In this document: piece after piece, positions 9,041 to 15,914 of the stretch | Layout of the letters: each line of letters opens with the position of its first letter | Numbering within the stretch: position 1 is the first letter of the stretch | DNA from: Haemophilus sp. | GTDB taxonomy: Bacteria > Pseudomonadota > Gammaproteobacteria > Enterobacterales > Pasteurellaceae | Direction of reading: 5' to 3' | DNA: 53,119 nt | Assembly: GCA_019423005.1 (NCBI GenBank) | Contig: JAHZCF010000019.1 | Coordinates: 1 to 53,119 of the forward strand | Made by a program: the position numbers and the translations under genes | The notes under the pieces: model-generated | The model's database searches: none | Told to the model about the DNA's origin: nothing | The model's input: the letters and a program-made list of their open reading frames with translations, nothing else

Positions 9041-9742
9041 ATGCTAGTTCCTATTCCTGCGCTCAATGATAACTATATTTGGCTTTATAGACGAGAAAAT
9101 TTCCCTGTAATTGTGATCGATATCCCAGAAATAACCCGTTTAATTCCTTATTTAGAATCGAATAAGTTAGACGTAGAAGCGGTGTTATTAACCCATAATC
9201 ACGATGATCATGTGCAAGGTGTTGCGGAGTTTAAGCAATATTATCCTAATGTGCCTGTTTTCGGTCCAACAGAATGTGCAAATAAAGGGGCAACCAATAT
9301 TGTGGATAGTGGTGTGATTAATACGGCACATTATCATATTGAAGTTTTGCCAAGTGGTGGTCATACGGCAGGGCATGTCAGCTATTTGGTGGATGGACAT
9401 CTATTTTGCGGCGATGCGTTATTTTCTGCAGGCTGTGGTCGTGTATTTACGGGAAATTTTGCTCAAATGTTTGAATCTATGCAGCGTTTTAATCAATTAC
9501 CTAATGAAACCGTGGTTTGTCCTGCTCATGAATATACGCTGGGTAATTTAGCTTTTGCGGAAACGGTATTGGCGGATAAAAATGCGGTCAAAAATCAACG
9601 TGTTTTAGTGGAACGTTATCTAGCAGAGGGCAAGCCGAGTTTGCCGACAACAATTGGATTAGAGAAACAAATTAATCCGTTTTTACAAGCAAAAAATTTA
9701 GACGATTTTACACAATGGCGTTTAGCGAAAGATAAGTTTTAA
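9041..9742 (+). CDS. gloB: Hydroxyacylglutathione hydrolase (glyoxalase II)
   Basis: This 233-residue metallo-beta-lactamase-fold enzyme has the dinuclear metal motif THNHDDH at residues 51-57, then SGGHTAGHVSY and CGDALFSAGCGR, with VVCPAHEYT near residue 160. It hydrolyses S-lactoylglutathione to lactate and glutathione, finishing methylglyoxal detoxification in the cytoplasm. It is somewhat shorter than E. coli GloB (251) at the C-terminus, but all metal ligands are present. It is divergent from the yafS-like methyltransferase. AAGGT precedes the ATG. Confidence 0.95.
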   Translation: MLVPIPALNDNYIWLYRRENFPVIVIDIPEITRLIPYLESNKLDVEAVLLTHNHDDHVQGVAEFKQYYPNVPVFGPTECANKGATNIVDSGVINTAHYHIEVLPSGGHTAGHVSYLVDGHLFCGDALFSAGCGRVFTGNFAQMFESMQRFNQLPNETVVCPAHEYTLGNLAFAETVLADKNAVKNQRVLVERYLAEGKPSLPTTIGLEKQINPFLQAKNLDDFTQWRLAKDKF

Positions 9743-9877
9743 CTCATTTTAGTTATTTGTTTGAGTTTTTTCTCTTGAAATTTGCTCAATTCTCAACAAT
9801 TCATTAAAATAGCGAAACTTTTACTTTCTACTTAAGCCGCCTATTCATAAAAGTGCGGTTGTTTTTATTAGGTTTTT

Positions 9878-11200
9878 ATGACCCTTCTTGTTCTAGGCAT
9901 TAATCATAAAACAGCGTCTGTCGCTGTTCGTGAGAAAGTCGCTTTTTCTGAAGAAAAGCGGCAGCTTGCCTTACAACAAATTTACCAACAAGATTTGGCT
10001 GAAAGTGCGGTTATTCTTTCTACTTGTAACCGTACTGAGATTTATCTTCACCATCGTCAAATTTCACCTCAAGAGTGTAAGCAATGGCAAACGAACTGTA
10101 TAAATTGGTTTGCTAACATTCATCAGCTTTCTGTCGATGAATTAAATAAAAGTATTTACGCACATCAAAATCAACAAGCTGCAAATCATTTAATGCGAGT
10201 GGCCTGTGGTTTGGATTCATTAATTTTGGGGGAGCCGCAAATTTTAGGACAGGTGAAGCAAGCTTTCCAAATCAGTGAAGATTATTATCAAGCGGCAAAT
10301 ATTCCACTTTCGAGCACGCTTTCTCGCTTGTTCCAAAAAACTTTTGCTACAGCAAAACGTGTGCGTACTGAAACCAATATTGGTGAAAGTGCCGTATCGG
10401 TGGCTTATGCGGCTTGTAGCTTGGCTCGTCAGATTTTTGAATCTTTACGTGAACTACAAATTTTACTTGTTGGGGCAGGAGAAACCATTGAATTGGTGAG
10501 CCGTCATTTATTACGCCACGGTGTAAAAAAATTGATGATTGCTAACCGCACTTTATCTCGTGCTGAGCAGTTGGTGGAAAACTTAGCGTCTAATACACCG
10601 ATTGATGTGTATTCGCTTGATGAATTGCAAACACCACTAAATCAAGCTGATATTGTTATCAGCTCAACAGGCAGTCCAAATGTTTTAATCACCAAAGCGA
10701 TGGCTGAAATTGCGGAGAAAGCACGCCAATTTAGACCGACTTTAATGGTTGATATCGCCGTGCCTCGTGATATTGATGAAAATGTCTCGGAATTAGAAAG
10801 TGTGTATCATTACACTGTGGATGATTTGCAAGATATTATCCAGCGTAATCTTTCTCAACGTGAGCAAGCATCAGAGCAAGCGCAAGATATCATTACACAA
10901 GAATGCATGGATTTCTTTGAGTGGTTGAAGGTTCATCAATTCTCCAATTTGATTCGTCATTACCGAGATGAGGCAGAGAATACTCGCCAAGAATTACTCG
11001 AAAAAGCGTTACACCAAATTCAACAGGGTGAGAATGCTGAAAAAATTCTGCAAGAATTGAGTTATAAATTAACAAATAAACTTATTCATGCACCAACCCA
11101 AACCATGCAAGCCATGATGCGATCAGGGAATGCAGAAGGGTTGCATGCCTTTTCCAATGCGTTGCATTTAACCCATCCTTTAAATGAAAAAAACGATTAA
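9878..11200 (+). CDS. hemA: Glutamyl-tRNA reductase
   Basis: The 440-residue enzyme carries out the first step of C5-pathway porphyrin synthesis, reducing glutamyl-tRNA to glutamate-1-semialdehyde with NADPH. The catalytic cysteine is Cys50 in STCNRTEIY. The N-terminal GINHKTASVAVREKVAF, the GLDSLILGEPQILGQVK segment, the NADPH fold (ILLVGAGETIELVSRHL) and the C-terminal dimerisation helices are all visible. The downstream secreted-protein gene starts inside its last codons (17-base overlap), suggesting coupling. Presence of hemA fits a Haemophilus species able to make porphyrin, such as H. parainfluenzae (inference). Confidence 0.96.
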   Translation: MTLLVLGINHKTASVAVREKVAFSEEKRQLALQQIYQQDLAESAVILSTCNRTEIYLHHRQISPQECKQWQTNCINWFANIHQLSVDELNKSIYAHQNQQAANHLMRVACGLDSLILGEPQILGQVKQAFQISEDYYQAANIPLSSTLSRLFQKTFATAKRVRTETNIGESAVSVAYAACSLARQIFESLRELQILLVGAGETIELVSRHLLRHGVKKLMIANRTLSRAEQLVENLASNTPIDVYSLDELQTPLNQADIVISSTGSPNVLITKAMAEIAEKARQFRPTLMVDIAVPRDIDENVSELESVYHYTVDDLQDIIQRNLSQREQASEQAQDIITQECMDFFEWLKVHQFSNLIRHYRDEAENTRQELLEKALHQIQQGENAEKILQELSYKLTNKLIHAPTQTMQAMMRSGNAEGLHAFSNALHLTHPLNEKND

Positions 11201-11927
11201 ATTTTTGACCGCACTTTTTAGTTGCGCATCGTTACTGATGAGTGTGCCAGCCCTAGCTGAATACCGAACCTTTGATGATGGCAATATTACTTACGGAATT
11301 TTTCAAGCAAAGCCCGAAGAAGTACAGCTACATTGGAAGGATGCTGAAGGTAAAGATTATCAAAGTTTAACGCGTCTCAAAAATGCCTTAGAAGATAGCT
11401 ATAACGTGAAAATGGTCATGAATGCGGGCATTTATAGCATGAATAATGTGCCTGCGGGGTTATGGATTGAGCAAGGAAAAGAACTCAATGCGTTAAATAC
11501 AAAATCAGGCAAAGGTAACTTCCATGTACAACCTAATGGGGTATTTGCTATTGCTGGAAATAAACCCTACATTTTAACAACCGCCGCGTATCAAAAAAGC
11601 AAACTCAAACCTGATTTTGCGTTGCAATCAGGCCCGATGTTGATTATTCATGGAAAAATGAATCCGCAATTTCGAGCAAGCCTAGAAAGCTATCATAAGC
11701 GTAATGCAGTGTGTTTGACGAAGCAAAATGAATTACTTTTCTTGATGACGATAAAAGGTGAGCCTAACCTTTATACATTGAGTCAAGGTTTGCTGAAAAT
11801 AGGTTGTCATGACGCTTTATATCTTGATGGAACCATTTCTAATTGGTACATTCCTGGGCAATTTAACACCCTGCATTGGAAACGTTTTGTTGGAATGATC
11901 TCCGTTCTTGATGTGAACAAAAAATAG
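11184..11927 (+). CDS. Secreted phosphodiester glycosidase (NAGPA/DUF2233) family protein
   Basis: The 247-residue protein has a clear signal peptide (residues 1-25, cleavage after SVPALA). The mature part matches the NAGPA-type phosphodiester glycosidase fold: MVMNAGIYSMNNVPAGLWIEQGK, GKGNFHVQPNGVFAI, ALQSGPMLIIHGKMNP, and the closing ALYLDGTISNWYIPG. Members hydrolyse sugar phosphodiesters or related linkages; the bacterial substrate is unknown. The start lies within hemA and has no convincing Shine-Dalgarno sequence, so translation is probably coupled to hemA termination. An uptake sequence (about 11207) is embedded in the signal-peptide codons, where it encodes L-T-A-L. Confidence 0.85.
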   Translation: MKKTIKFLTALFSCASLLMSVPALAEYRTFDDGNITYGIFQAKPEEVQLHWKDAEGKDYQSLTRLKNALEDSYNVKMVMNAGIYSMNNVPAGLWIEQGKELNALNTKSGKGNFHVQPNGVFAIAGNKPYILTTAAYQKSKLKPDFALQSGPMLIIHGKMNPQFRASLESYHKRNAVCLTKQNELLFLMTIKGEPNLYTLSQGLLKIGCHDALYLDGTISNWYIPGQFNTLHWKRFVGMISVLDVNKK

Positions 11928-11986
11928 CAAAAGCGTTTTATTTATAATCAACTAAATCAAAAAATCTGTTTTTTGCAAAAAAATGA

Positions 11987-12015
11987 TTGACGAGAATAGG
12001 TCAAATCAGGATAAT
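11987..12015 (+). promoter_or_regulatory. Strong sigma-70 promoter for the tRNA operon
   Basis: TTGACG (-35, 11987-11992), a 17-bp spacer and GATAAT (-10, 12010-12015) are followed by a GC-rich discriminator (ACGCCCCGC). Such discriminators are typical of stringently controlled stable-RNA promoters. It lies 35 bases before tRNA-Met. Confidence 0.8.
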
Positions 12016-12050
12016 ACGCCCCGCAAAGCCGATAAGGTAAAGCAAATGAT

Positions 12051-12127
12051 GGCTACATAGCTCAGTTGGTTAGAGCACAACACTCATAATGTTGGGGTCG
12101 CAAGTTCGAATCTCGCTGTAGCCACCA
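12051..12127 (+). tRNA. tRNA-Met (CAU), elongator type
   Basis: 77 bases including an encoded CCA. The acceptor stem is GGCTACA/TGTAGCC, the anticodon loop contains CAT, and the T-loop TTCGAAT is intact. The first G1:C72 pair is standard, so this is the elongator rather than the initiator type. First of four tRNAs in the operon. Confidence 0.95.
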
Positions 12128-12132
12128 AATTT

Positions 12133-12217
12133 GCGGGACTGGCGAAATTGGTAGACGCACCAGATTTAGGTTCTGGCGCCGAGAGGTGTGTGGGTTCAAG
12201 TCCCTCGTCCCGCACCA
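12133..12217 (+). tRNA. tRNA-Leu (UAG)
   Basis: 85 bases with encoded CCA and the long variable arm of a class II tRNA. The acceptor stem is GCGGGAC/GTCCCGC. The anticodon stem CCAGA/TCTGG encloses the loop TTTAGGT, giving the anticodon UAG. It lies 5 bases after tRNA-Met. Confidence 0.95.
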
Positions 12218-12244
12218 TTTATCAGCTTGCAGTCAAATAGTAGT

Positions 12245-12319
12245 TGGGGTATCGCCAAGCGGTAAGGCACCGGGTTTTGATCTCGGCATCCCTAGGTTCG
12301 AATCCTAGTACCCCAGCCA
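12245..12319 (+). tRNA. tRNA-Gln (UUG), copy 1
   Basis: 75 bases with encoded CCA. The acceptor stem is TGGGGTA/TACCCCA with discriminator G. The anticodon loop TTTTGAT gives UUG. It is identical to the copy at 12367-12441. Confidence 0.95.
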
Positions 12320-12366
12320 TACTATCTAAATAAAATCTTCTTTATTTCCAATCAAAGAATTTCAGT

Positions 12367-12441
12367 TGGGGTATCGCCAAGCGGTAAGGCACCGGGTTTT
12401 GATCTCGGCATCCCTAGGTTCGAATCCTAGTACCCCAGCCA
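12367..12441 (+). tRNA. tRNA-Gln (UUG), copy 2
   Basis: Identical over all 75 bases to the preceding tRNA-Gln. The copies are separated by a 47-base AT-rich spacer that is not itself duplicated. This is a recent or concerted tandem duplication. Confidence 0.95.
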
Positions 12442-12470
12442 TCTTATTTTTCAATTTCTTTTGTATAAAA

Positions 12471-12500
12471 AATGCGATTAAATTTAATCGCACTTTGTTT
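12471..12500 (+). terminator. Terminator of the tRNA operon
   Basis: TGCGATTAAA/TTTAATCGCA (12473-12492) is a perfect 20-base palindrome. It has an A-run before it and CTTTGTTTATTT after it, 30 bases beyond the last tRNA. It probably serves the leftward hypothetical gene as well. Confidence 0.65.
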
Positions 12501-12521
12501 ATTTCATTTTTGTTTAAAATA

Positions 12522-12938
12522 TTATTTACACATTCTCTCGATAAGTTTTGCTTCTAATCGGCGATGAAACCATGGTGTCGTATCAAATTCACTACCTTGC
12601 CCCAGTAAGCCAAGATCAAAAGTATCTTCATCGACGTATGGACCAGACTTATCTCCTATTCCATCCATGTATTCTTCGCCAAGATCGTAAAAGCCAAGTA
12701 AATTCTTATTAAGATCAAATACAAAAACTGTGGCACGATAACCCAAATTAAGTGAAAACCCATTAGGAATGAAACCTGCACAAACAGAAATATTACGCTT
12801 GAATTCTGGAAAACTGTGGTTTACACAATGATTAGTCGAGTTCATCGAATATTCCATATCTCGACAAACATTACGCCATCGCCAGCTGAATGCAACAACT
12901 AGTATAAGAACGATACAGATGAAGTGTCGTTTTTTCAT
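12522..12938 (-). CDS. Hypothetical small membrane-anchored protein
   Basis: I do not recognise this protein. It is 138 residues from the ATG at 12938, which has a weak GAGAA upstream. An ATG at 12950 would add 4 residues. The N-terminus is a basic MKKR followed by about 16 hydrophobic residues, making it an uncleaved anchor or signal. The rest is predicted extracytoplasmic, with five cysteines (including NVCRD, NHCVN, SVCAG and the terminal MCK) and an acidic centre (LGEEYMDGIGDKSGPYVDEDTFDLG). It stands alone between the tRNA terminator and an uptake-sequence hairpin, so it looks like an independent accessory gene. Confidence 0.65.
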   Translation of the reverse strand: MKKRHFICIVLILVVAFSWRWRNVCRDMEYSMNSTNHCVNHSFPEFKRNISVCAGFIPNGFSLNLGYRATVFVFDLNKNLLGFYDLGEEYMDGIGDKSGPYVDEDTFDLGLLGQGSEFDTTPWFHRRLEAKLIERMCK

Positions 12939-12951
12939 TTTATTTCTCATA

Positions 12952-12991
12952 AAGTGCGGTACTTAATTCACTATAAGTTTTGACCGCACTT
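12952..12991 (-). terminator. Inverted uptake-sequence pair after prfC
   Basis: AAGTGCGGT (12952-12960) and ACCGCACTT (12983-12991) are perfect inverted copies with a 22-base loop, in the 63-base gap between the prfC stop and the hypothetical gene start. They plausibly terminate prfC transcription. The large loop and lack of a T-run make this tentative. Confidence 0.45.
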
Positions 12992-13001
12992 CGTATTACA
13001 A

Positions 13002-14585
13002 TTAATGTTCCCTTGTCTTAAAGAAGATTACATCAGGATAACGTTCTTGTGCAAGATTCAGGTTTACCATGGTTGGAGCGATATAAGTAAGATTATCACC
13101 ACCATCTAATGCTAGATTTTGCTCATTTTTGCGTTTGAACTCTTCAAATTTTTTGTTATCCGCACATTCCACCCAACGAGCCGTTGCGACATTGACCGTT
13201 TCGTAAATGGCTTCAACGTTATATTCTGATTTCAAACGAGAAACGACCACATCAAACTGTAACACACCGACCGCGCCAACAATTAAATCATTATTGCTTA
13301 ATGGGCGGAATACTTGCACAGCACCTTCTTCAGAAAGTTGTACTAAGCCTTTTAACAATTGTTTTTGTTTGAGAGGATCTTTCAAACGAATTCGACGGAA
13401 TAATTCAGGGGCAAAGTTTGGAATACCGGTAAATTTCAGATCTTCACCTTGTGTGAAGGTATCGCCAATTTGAATTGTACCGTGATTGTGCAAGCCGATA
13501 ATATCACCAGCATAGGCTTCATCAGCATGAGTACGGTCTCCCGCCATAAAGGTGAGCGCATCAGAAATAACTACATCTTTACCAATACGCACGTGTTTAA
13601 GTTTCATGCCTTTCTCGTATTTACCAGAAACTACACGCAAGAAAGCCACGCGGTCGCGGTGTTTTGGATCCATATTGGCTTGGATTTTAAACACGAAACC
13701 AGTGAATTTTTCTTCTTCTGCTGAAACCTTGCGGGTATCAGCTTGACGAGCTTGTGGTGCTGGTGCCCATTCGGTTAAACCATCTAAGAAATGATCGACA
13801 CCGAAGTTACCTAATGCAGTACCAAAAAAGACAGGAGTTAATTCACCACTTAAGAATAAATCCAGATCAAATTCATTACTTGCACCTTTTACTAATTCTA
13901 ATTCATCACGTAATTGTTGGGCTAAGTCATCGCCTACGGCAGCGTCTAATTCAGGACTATTTAAGCCTTTCACGATTCGTACTTTTTGAATAGTCGAGCC
14001 TTGGCCACTTTGATAAAGATAGGTTTCATCTTTATATAAATGATAAACCCCTTTAAACAATTTACCGCAACCAATCGGCCAAGTAATTGGCGCACAATGG
14101 ATTTTTAATACGCTTTCCACTTCATCTAATAATTCCATCGGATCGCGGATATCACGGTCAAGTTTATTCATGAAAGTGATAATTGGCGTATCGCGTAAAC
14201 GGGTCACTTCCATTAATTTAATGGTACGTTCCTCAACCCCTTTAGCCGAGTCGATAACCATCAAGCAGCTATCCACGGCCGTTAACGTGCGGTAGGTATC
14301 TTCCGAGAAATCCTCATGCCCCGGCGTATCCAATAAATTCACTAAGCACTCATTGTAAGGGAATTGCATCACGGAAGTCGTAATGGAAATACCACGTTGT
14401 TTTTCCATTTCCATCCAGTCAGATTTTGCATGTTGTGCAGAGCCTTTACCTTTAACAGAGCCCGCTTTTTGAATGGCATTGCCGTATAACAATACTTTTT
14501 CGGTGATGGTGGTTTTACCCGCGTCAGGGTGGGAAATAATCGCAAATGTGCGACGTTTATTCACTTCTTCTAATGGATAACTCAT
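13002..14585 (-). CDS. prfC: Peptide chain release factor 3
   Basis: The 527-residue translational GTPase recycles RF1 and RF2 from the ribosome after termination. G1 is SHPDAGKTT at residues 18-26, followed by ISITTSVMQF (G2), LLDTPGHEDFSEDTYR (G3), FMNKLDRD (G4) and the RF3-specific beta-barrel domains up to the C-terminus. The length equals E. coli RF3 (529). It is transcribed away from the curli-like locus, with its own promoter. No uptake sequence was seen inside. Confidence 0.97.
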   Translation of the reverse strand: MSYPLEEVNKRRTFAIISHPDAGKTTITEKVLLYGNAIQKAGSVKGKGSAQHAKSDWMEMEKQRGISITTSVMQFPYNECLVNLLDTPGHEDFSEDTYRTLTAVDSCLMVIDSAKGVEERTIKLMEVTRLRDTPIITFMNKLDRDIRDPMELLDEVESVLKIHCAPITWPIGCGKLFKGVYHLYKDETYLYQSGQGSTIQKVRIVKGLNSPELDAAVGDDLAQQLRDELELVKGASNEFDLDLFLSGELTPVFFGTALGNFGVDHFLDGLTEWAPAPQARQADTRKVSAEEEKFTGFVFKIQANMDPKHRDRVAFLRVVSGKYEKGMKLKHVRIGKDVVISDALTFMAGDRTHADEAYAGDIIGLHNHGTIQIGDTFTQGEDLKFTGIPNFAPELFRRIRLKDPLKQKQLLKGLVQLSEEGAVQVFRPLSNNDLIVGAVGVLQFDVVVSRLKSEYNVEAIYETVNVATARWVECADNKKFEEFKRKNEQNLALDGGDNLTYIAPTMVNLNLAQERYPDVIFFKTREH

Positions 14586-14618
14586 TTGTTTTCTTTCTTC
14601 TGTTTTAAATAATGCTGT

Positions 14619-14647
14619 ATTGTCGCTGATTTTCAGATTGAGCTCAA
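14619..14647 (-). promoter_or_regulatory. Promoter of prfC
   Basis: On the minus strand, TTGAGC (-35, 14642-14647), a 17-bp spacer and GACAAT (-10, 14619-14624) lie 34 bases before the prfC ATG. Confidence 0.5.
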
Positions 14648-14722
14648 ATTAAATTAGGAAAATAGCGATTCTGTCATGAGTTAGTTTAAAAACAGCAACT
14701 AAAATTGATTGTTTTTTAACCT

Positions 14723-14762
14723 TTGCAAGCGTTTGCGTTGGTTATGTTATAAACATTATGAT
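14723..14762 (+). promoter_or_regulatory. PurR/LacI-type operator overlapping a rightward promoter
   Basis: TTGCAAGCGTTTGCGT (14723-14738) matches the PurR consensus ACGCAAACGTTTGCGT at 13 of 16 positions, including the central CG. Its right half supplies a -35 (TTGCGT). After 18 bp comes TATGAT (-10, 14757-14762). This promoter points at the curli-like locus and would give a leader of about 300 bases. The regulator could be PurR or another LacI-family protein. The assignment is by eye only. Confidence 0.45.
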
Positions 14763-15023
14763 TGTTTAATTCTATCCTTAACGTTTAAATTAATTCATAA
14801 AACCTTTTAAACTATATGGGTAATTATTAAATATTAAGTATGCCTATTTGTGAGTATGTTATTTAACTAAATGTTTTATTTAAATAAAAAAATAGATTTT
14901 TTACTTTTAGTTAAAAATTCATGACAAGTGTTTTTAATTATAGTTCAAAAATAACTGGTCCGATGATCTGAGCTGATTTTGCCGTGATAGATTAATTTCG
15001 GCTGGAATATACCGATTTCAGTT

Positions 15024-15040
15024 TTCAATCATTGATTGAA
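15024..15040. promoter_or_regulatory. Perfect 8-1-8 palindrome before the first subunit gene
   Basis: TTCAATCA-T-TGATTGAA lies 33 bases upstream of the ATG at 15074. The size suits a dimeric regulator's operator. As RNA it could also form a hairpin, but no T-run follows, so termination is unlikely. Confidence 0.4.
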
Positions 15041-15073
15041 TAATATTTTCTCATGAGGAATCTTGAGGTAAAA

Positions 15074-15454
15074 ATGAAAAAACAAACTTTTTGTTTTAAA
15101 CAATTATTGCTTATTGCATTTGGTATTTGCTCATCATCAACATTCGTTTATGGAAGCACACAAAATGTAACTGTTAGTGGATCGGTAGATAACTCTTCTT
15201 CTGGCAGTGGTAAAGCAATGATTAATGTTGGTTCCGCTGTAGGTAAAAGCGTTGGCAATAATACCCAAAGTGTTGTTGTGAATGGCTCCTTAGTAAATAA
15301 GGCATCTGGTAGCGGTAAAGCCAGCATTAATATTGGATCATCAGTAAATGATGGCGGAAGCCATAATCAGTCAGTTAGTGTTGGTTCAATTGTTAATTCT
15401 TCTTCAGGTGGTAAATCTGAAGTGAATATCGGTTCTGTTGTTAAGGATTATTAA
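15074..15454 (+). CDS. Secreted repeat protein, putative amyloid-like subunit 1
   Basis: The product is 126 residues from the ATG at 15074, which has TTGAGGT upstream. The earlier ATG at 15053 has no ribosome site. The signal peptide is residues 1-27 (cleavage after VYG). The mature part consists almost entirely of three degenerate repeats, at about 30-60, 65-94 and 99-122. Each runs roughly Q-x-V-x-V-x-G-S-x-V-x-N-x-S/A-S-G-x-G-K-x-x-x-N-I/V-G-S. It is rich in Ser, Gly, Asn and Val, with no cysteine in the mature part. Regular Gln/Asn/Gly spacing in a short secreted protein beside a CsgG-like pore is the layout of curli subunits, though the repeat is not the CsgA repeat. I infer a surface fibre subunit or nucleator; no family name is recognised. 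Confidence 0.7.
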   Translation: MKKQTFCFKQLLLIAFGICSSSTFVYGSTQNVTVSGSVDNSSSGSGKAMINVGSAVGKSVGNNTQSVVVNGSLVNKASGSGKASINIGSSVNDGGSHNQSVSVGSIVNSSSGGKSEVNIGSVVKDY

Positions 15455-15471
15455 TCTTTAGCTCTGAACTC

Positions 15472-15492
15472 ATGATTATATAAAATAATCAT
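15472..15492 (+). other. Intercistronic hairpin between subunit genes 1 and 2
   Basis: ATGATTAT (15472-15479) and ATAATCAT (15485-15492) form a perfect 8-bp AT stem with a 5-base loop. A small AGCAT/ATGCT hairpin follows at about 15504-15517. There is no T-run, so an mRNA processing or stability role is likelier than termination. Confidence 0.4.
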
Positions 15493-15542
15493 AAATTTTA
15501 ATAAGCATAGTAATGCTCAATTTCTTTTAAAGAGGAAAAACG

Positions 15543-15839
15543 ATGAAAAACTTAGTTAAAATTAGTGCAGCAACAATCTTTGCAGCAAGTTTAGCTTTAT
15601 CTACTAACGCTGCAGTTAAAATTGGTGGTAACAACGTACAAACCACTAATATTCAAGGTGCAGTAGCTAATACAGCAGTTGGCGGTAGTAAAGCAATCCA
15701 AAACATTTCATCTAACCACGGTAAAGTAACTATTGGTGGCAACAACGTACAAACTACTAATATCCAAGGTGCAGTAGCGAACACTGCTGTTGGTGGTAGT
15801 AAAGCTGTACAAAACTTAAGTTCTAATAGCAGCGAATAG
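15543..15839 (+). CDS. Secreted two-repeat protein, putative amyloid-like major subunit
   Basis: The 98-residue protein has a signal peptide (1-23, cleavage after TNA) and then two nearly identical 37-residue units (about 25-61 and 62-98). Both contain the same 25 residues from IGGNNVQ to GGSKA. The unit reads Q-T-T-N-I-Q-G-A-V-A-N-T-A-V-G-G-S-K-A-x-Q-N-I/L-S-S and aligns with the repeats of the upstream protein. Within the shared 25 codons the two DNA copies differ at 9 sites, all synonymous. The repeat protein sequence is therefore under selection and is not a fresh duplication. AAAGAGG stands before the ATG. The gene is directly followed by a strong hairpin terminator, fitting a highly expressed structural subunit. 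Confidence 0.75.
   Translation: MKNLVKISAATIFAASLALSTNAAVKIGGNNVQTTNIQGAVANTAVGGSKAIQNISSNHGKVTIGGNNVQTTNIQGAVANTAVGGSKAVQNLSSNSSE
15621..15806 (+). repeat. Tandem 111-bp internal repeat in the major-subunit gene
   Basis: The conserved 75-base cores are 15621-15695 and 15732-15806, offset by 111 bases. They encode identical 25-residue segments with 9 synonymous and no amino-acid-changing differences. Confidence 0.9.
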
Positions 15840-15847
15840 TTATAAAT

Positions 15848-15885
15848 AAATTGGTTATTGGTTATCTAATAACCAATTTTTTATA
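15848..15885 (+). terminator. Strong intrinsic terminator inside the curli-like operon
   Basis: AAATTGGTTATT (15848-15859) and AATAACCAATTT (15868-15879) form a perfect 12-bp stem with an 8-base loop, followed by T-rich sequence. It lies 8 bases after the stop of the major-subunit gene and before the assembly genes. It should make the first two genes the most abundant message, with read-through feeding the rest. Confidence 0.85.
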
Positions 15886-15914
15886 TATTTTAAAATTCTG
15901 TTGGGGACAAAGTC

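Larger units (their letters stand above)
14586..15073. other. 488-bp AT-rich divergent intergenic region between prfC and the curli-like locus
   Basis: There is no credible gene here. From left to right it holds the prfC promoter (14619-14647), a LacI/PurR-like palindrome overlapping a rightward promoter (14723-14762), about 180 bp of very AT-rich DNA, two GC-richer patches (about 14957-15016) that could fold, and an 8-1-8 palindrome (15024-15040) just before the first secreted-protein gene. The length suggests a heavily regulated promoter or a long untranslated leader. Confidence 0.7.

Noticed and set aside
12051..12441. Prophage or integrative-element attachment site at the tRNA cluster
   Set aside because: All four tRNAs are complete, no integrase gene and no displaced tRNA 3' fragment are visible nearby.
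13207..13993. Several plus-strand frames opposite prfC
   Set aside because: Antisense to conserved prfC codons, no ribosome sites and no recognisable product.
14941..15040. Riboswitch in the leader of the curli-like operon
   Set aside because: Short complementary patches exist, but I cannot match them to any known riboswitch class and no terminator follows.
15053..15073. ATG at 15053 as the start of the first curli-like gene
   Set aside because: No Shine-Dalgarno sequence, and it would put a charged stretch before the signal peptide. The ATG at 15074 has GAGGT and a standard signal peptide.
15621..15806. CRISPR or tandem mobile repeat
   Set aside because: Only two units, in frame inside a coding sequence, differing by synonymous changes; this is a protein repeat.
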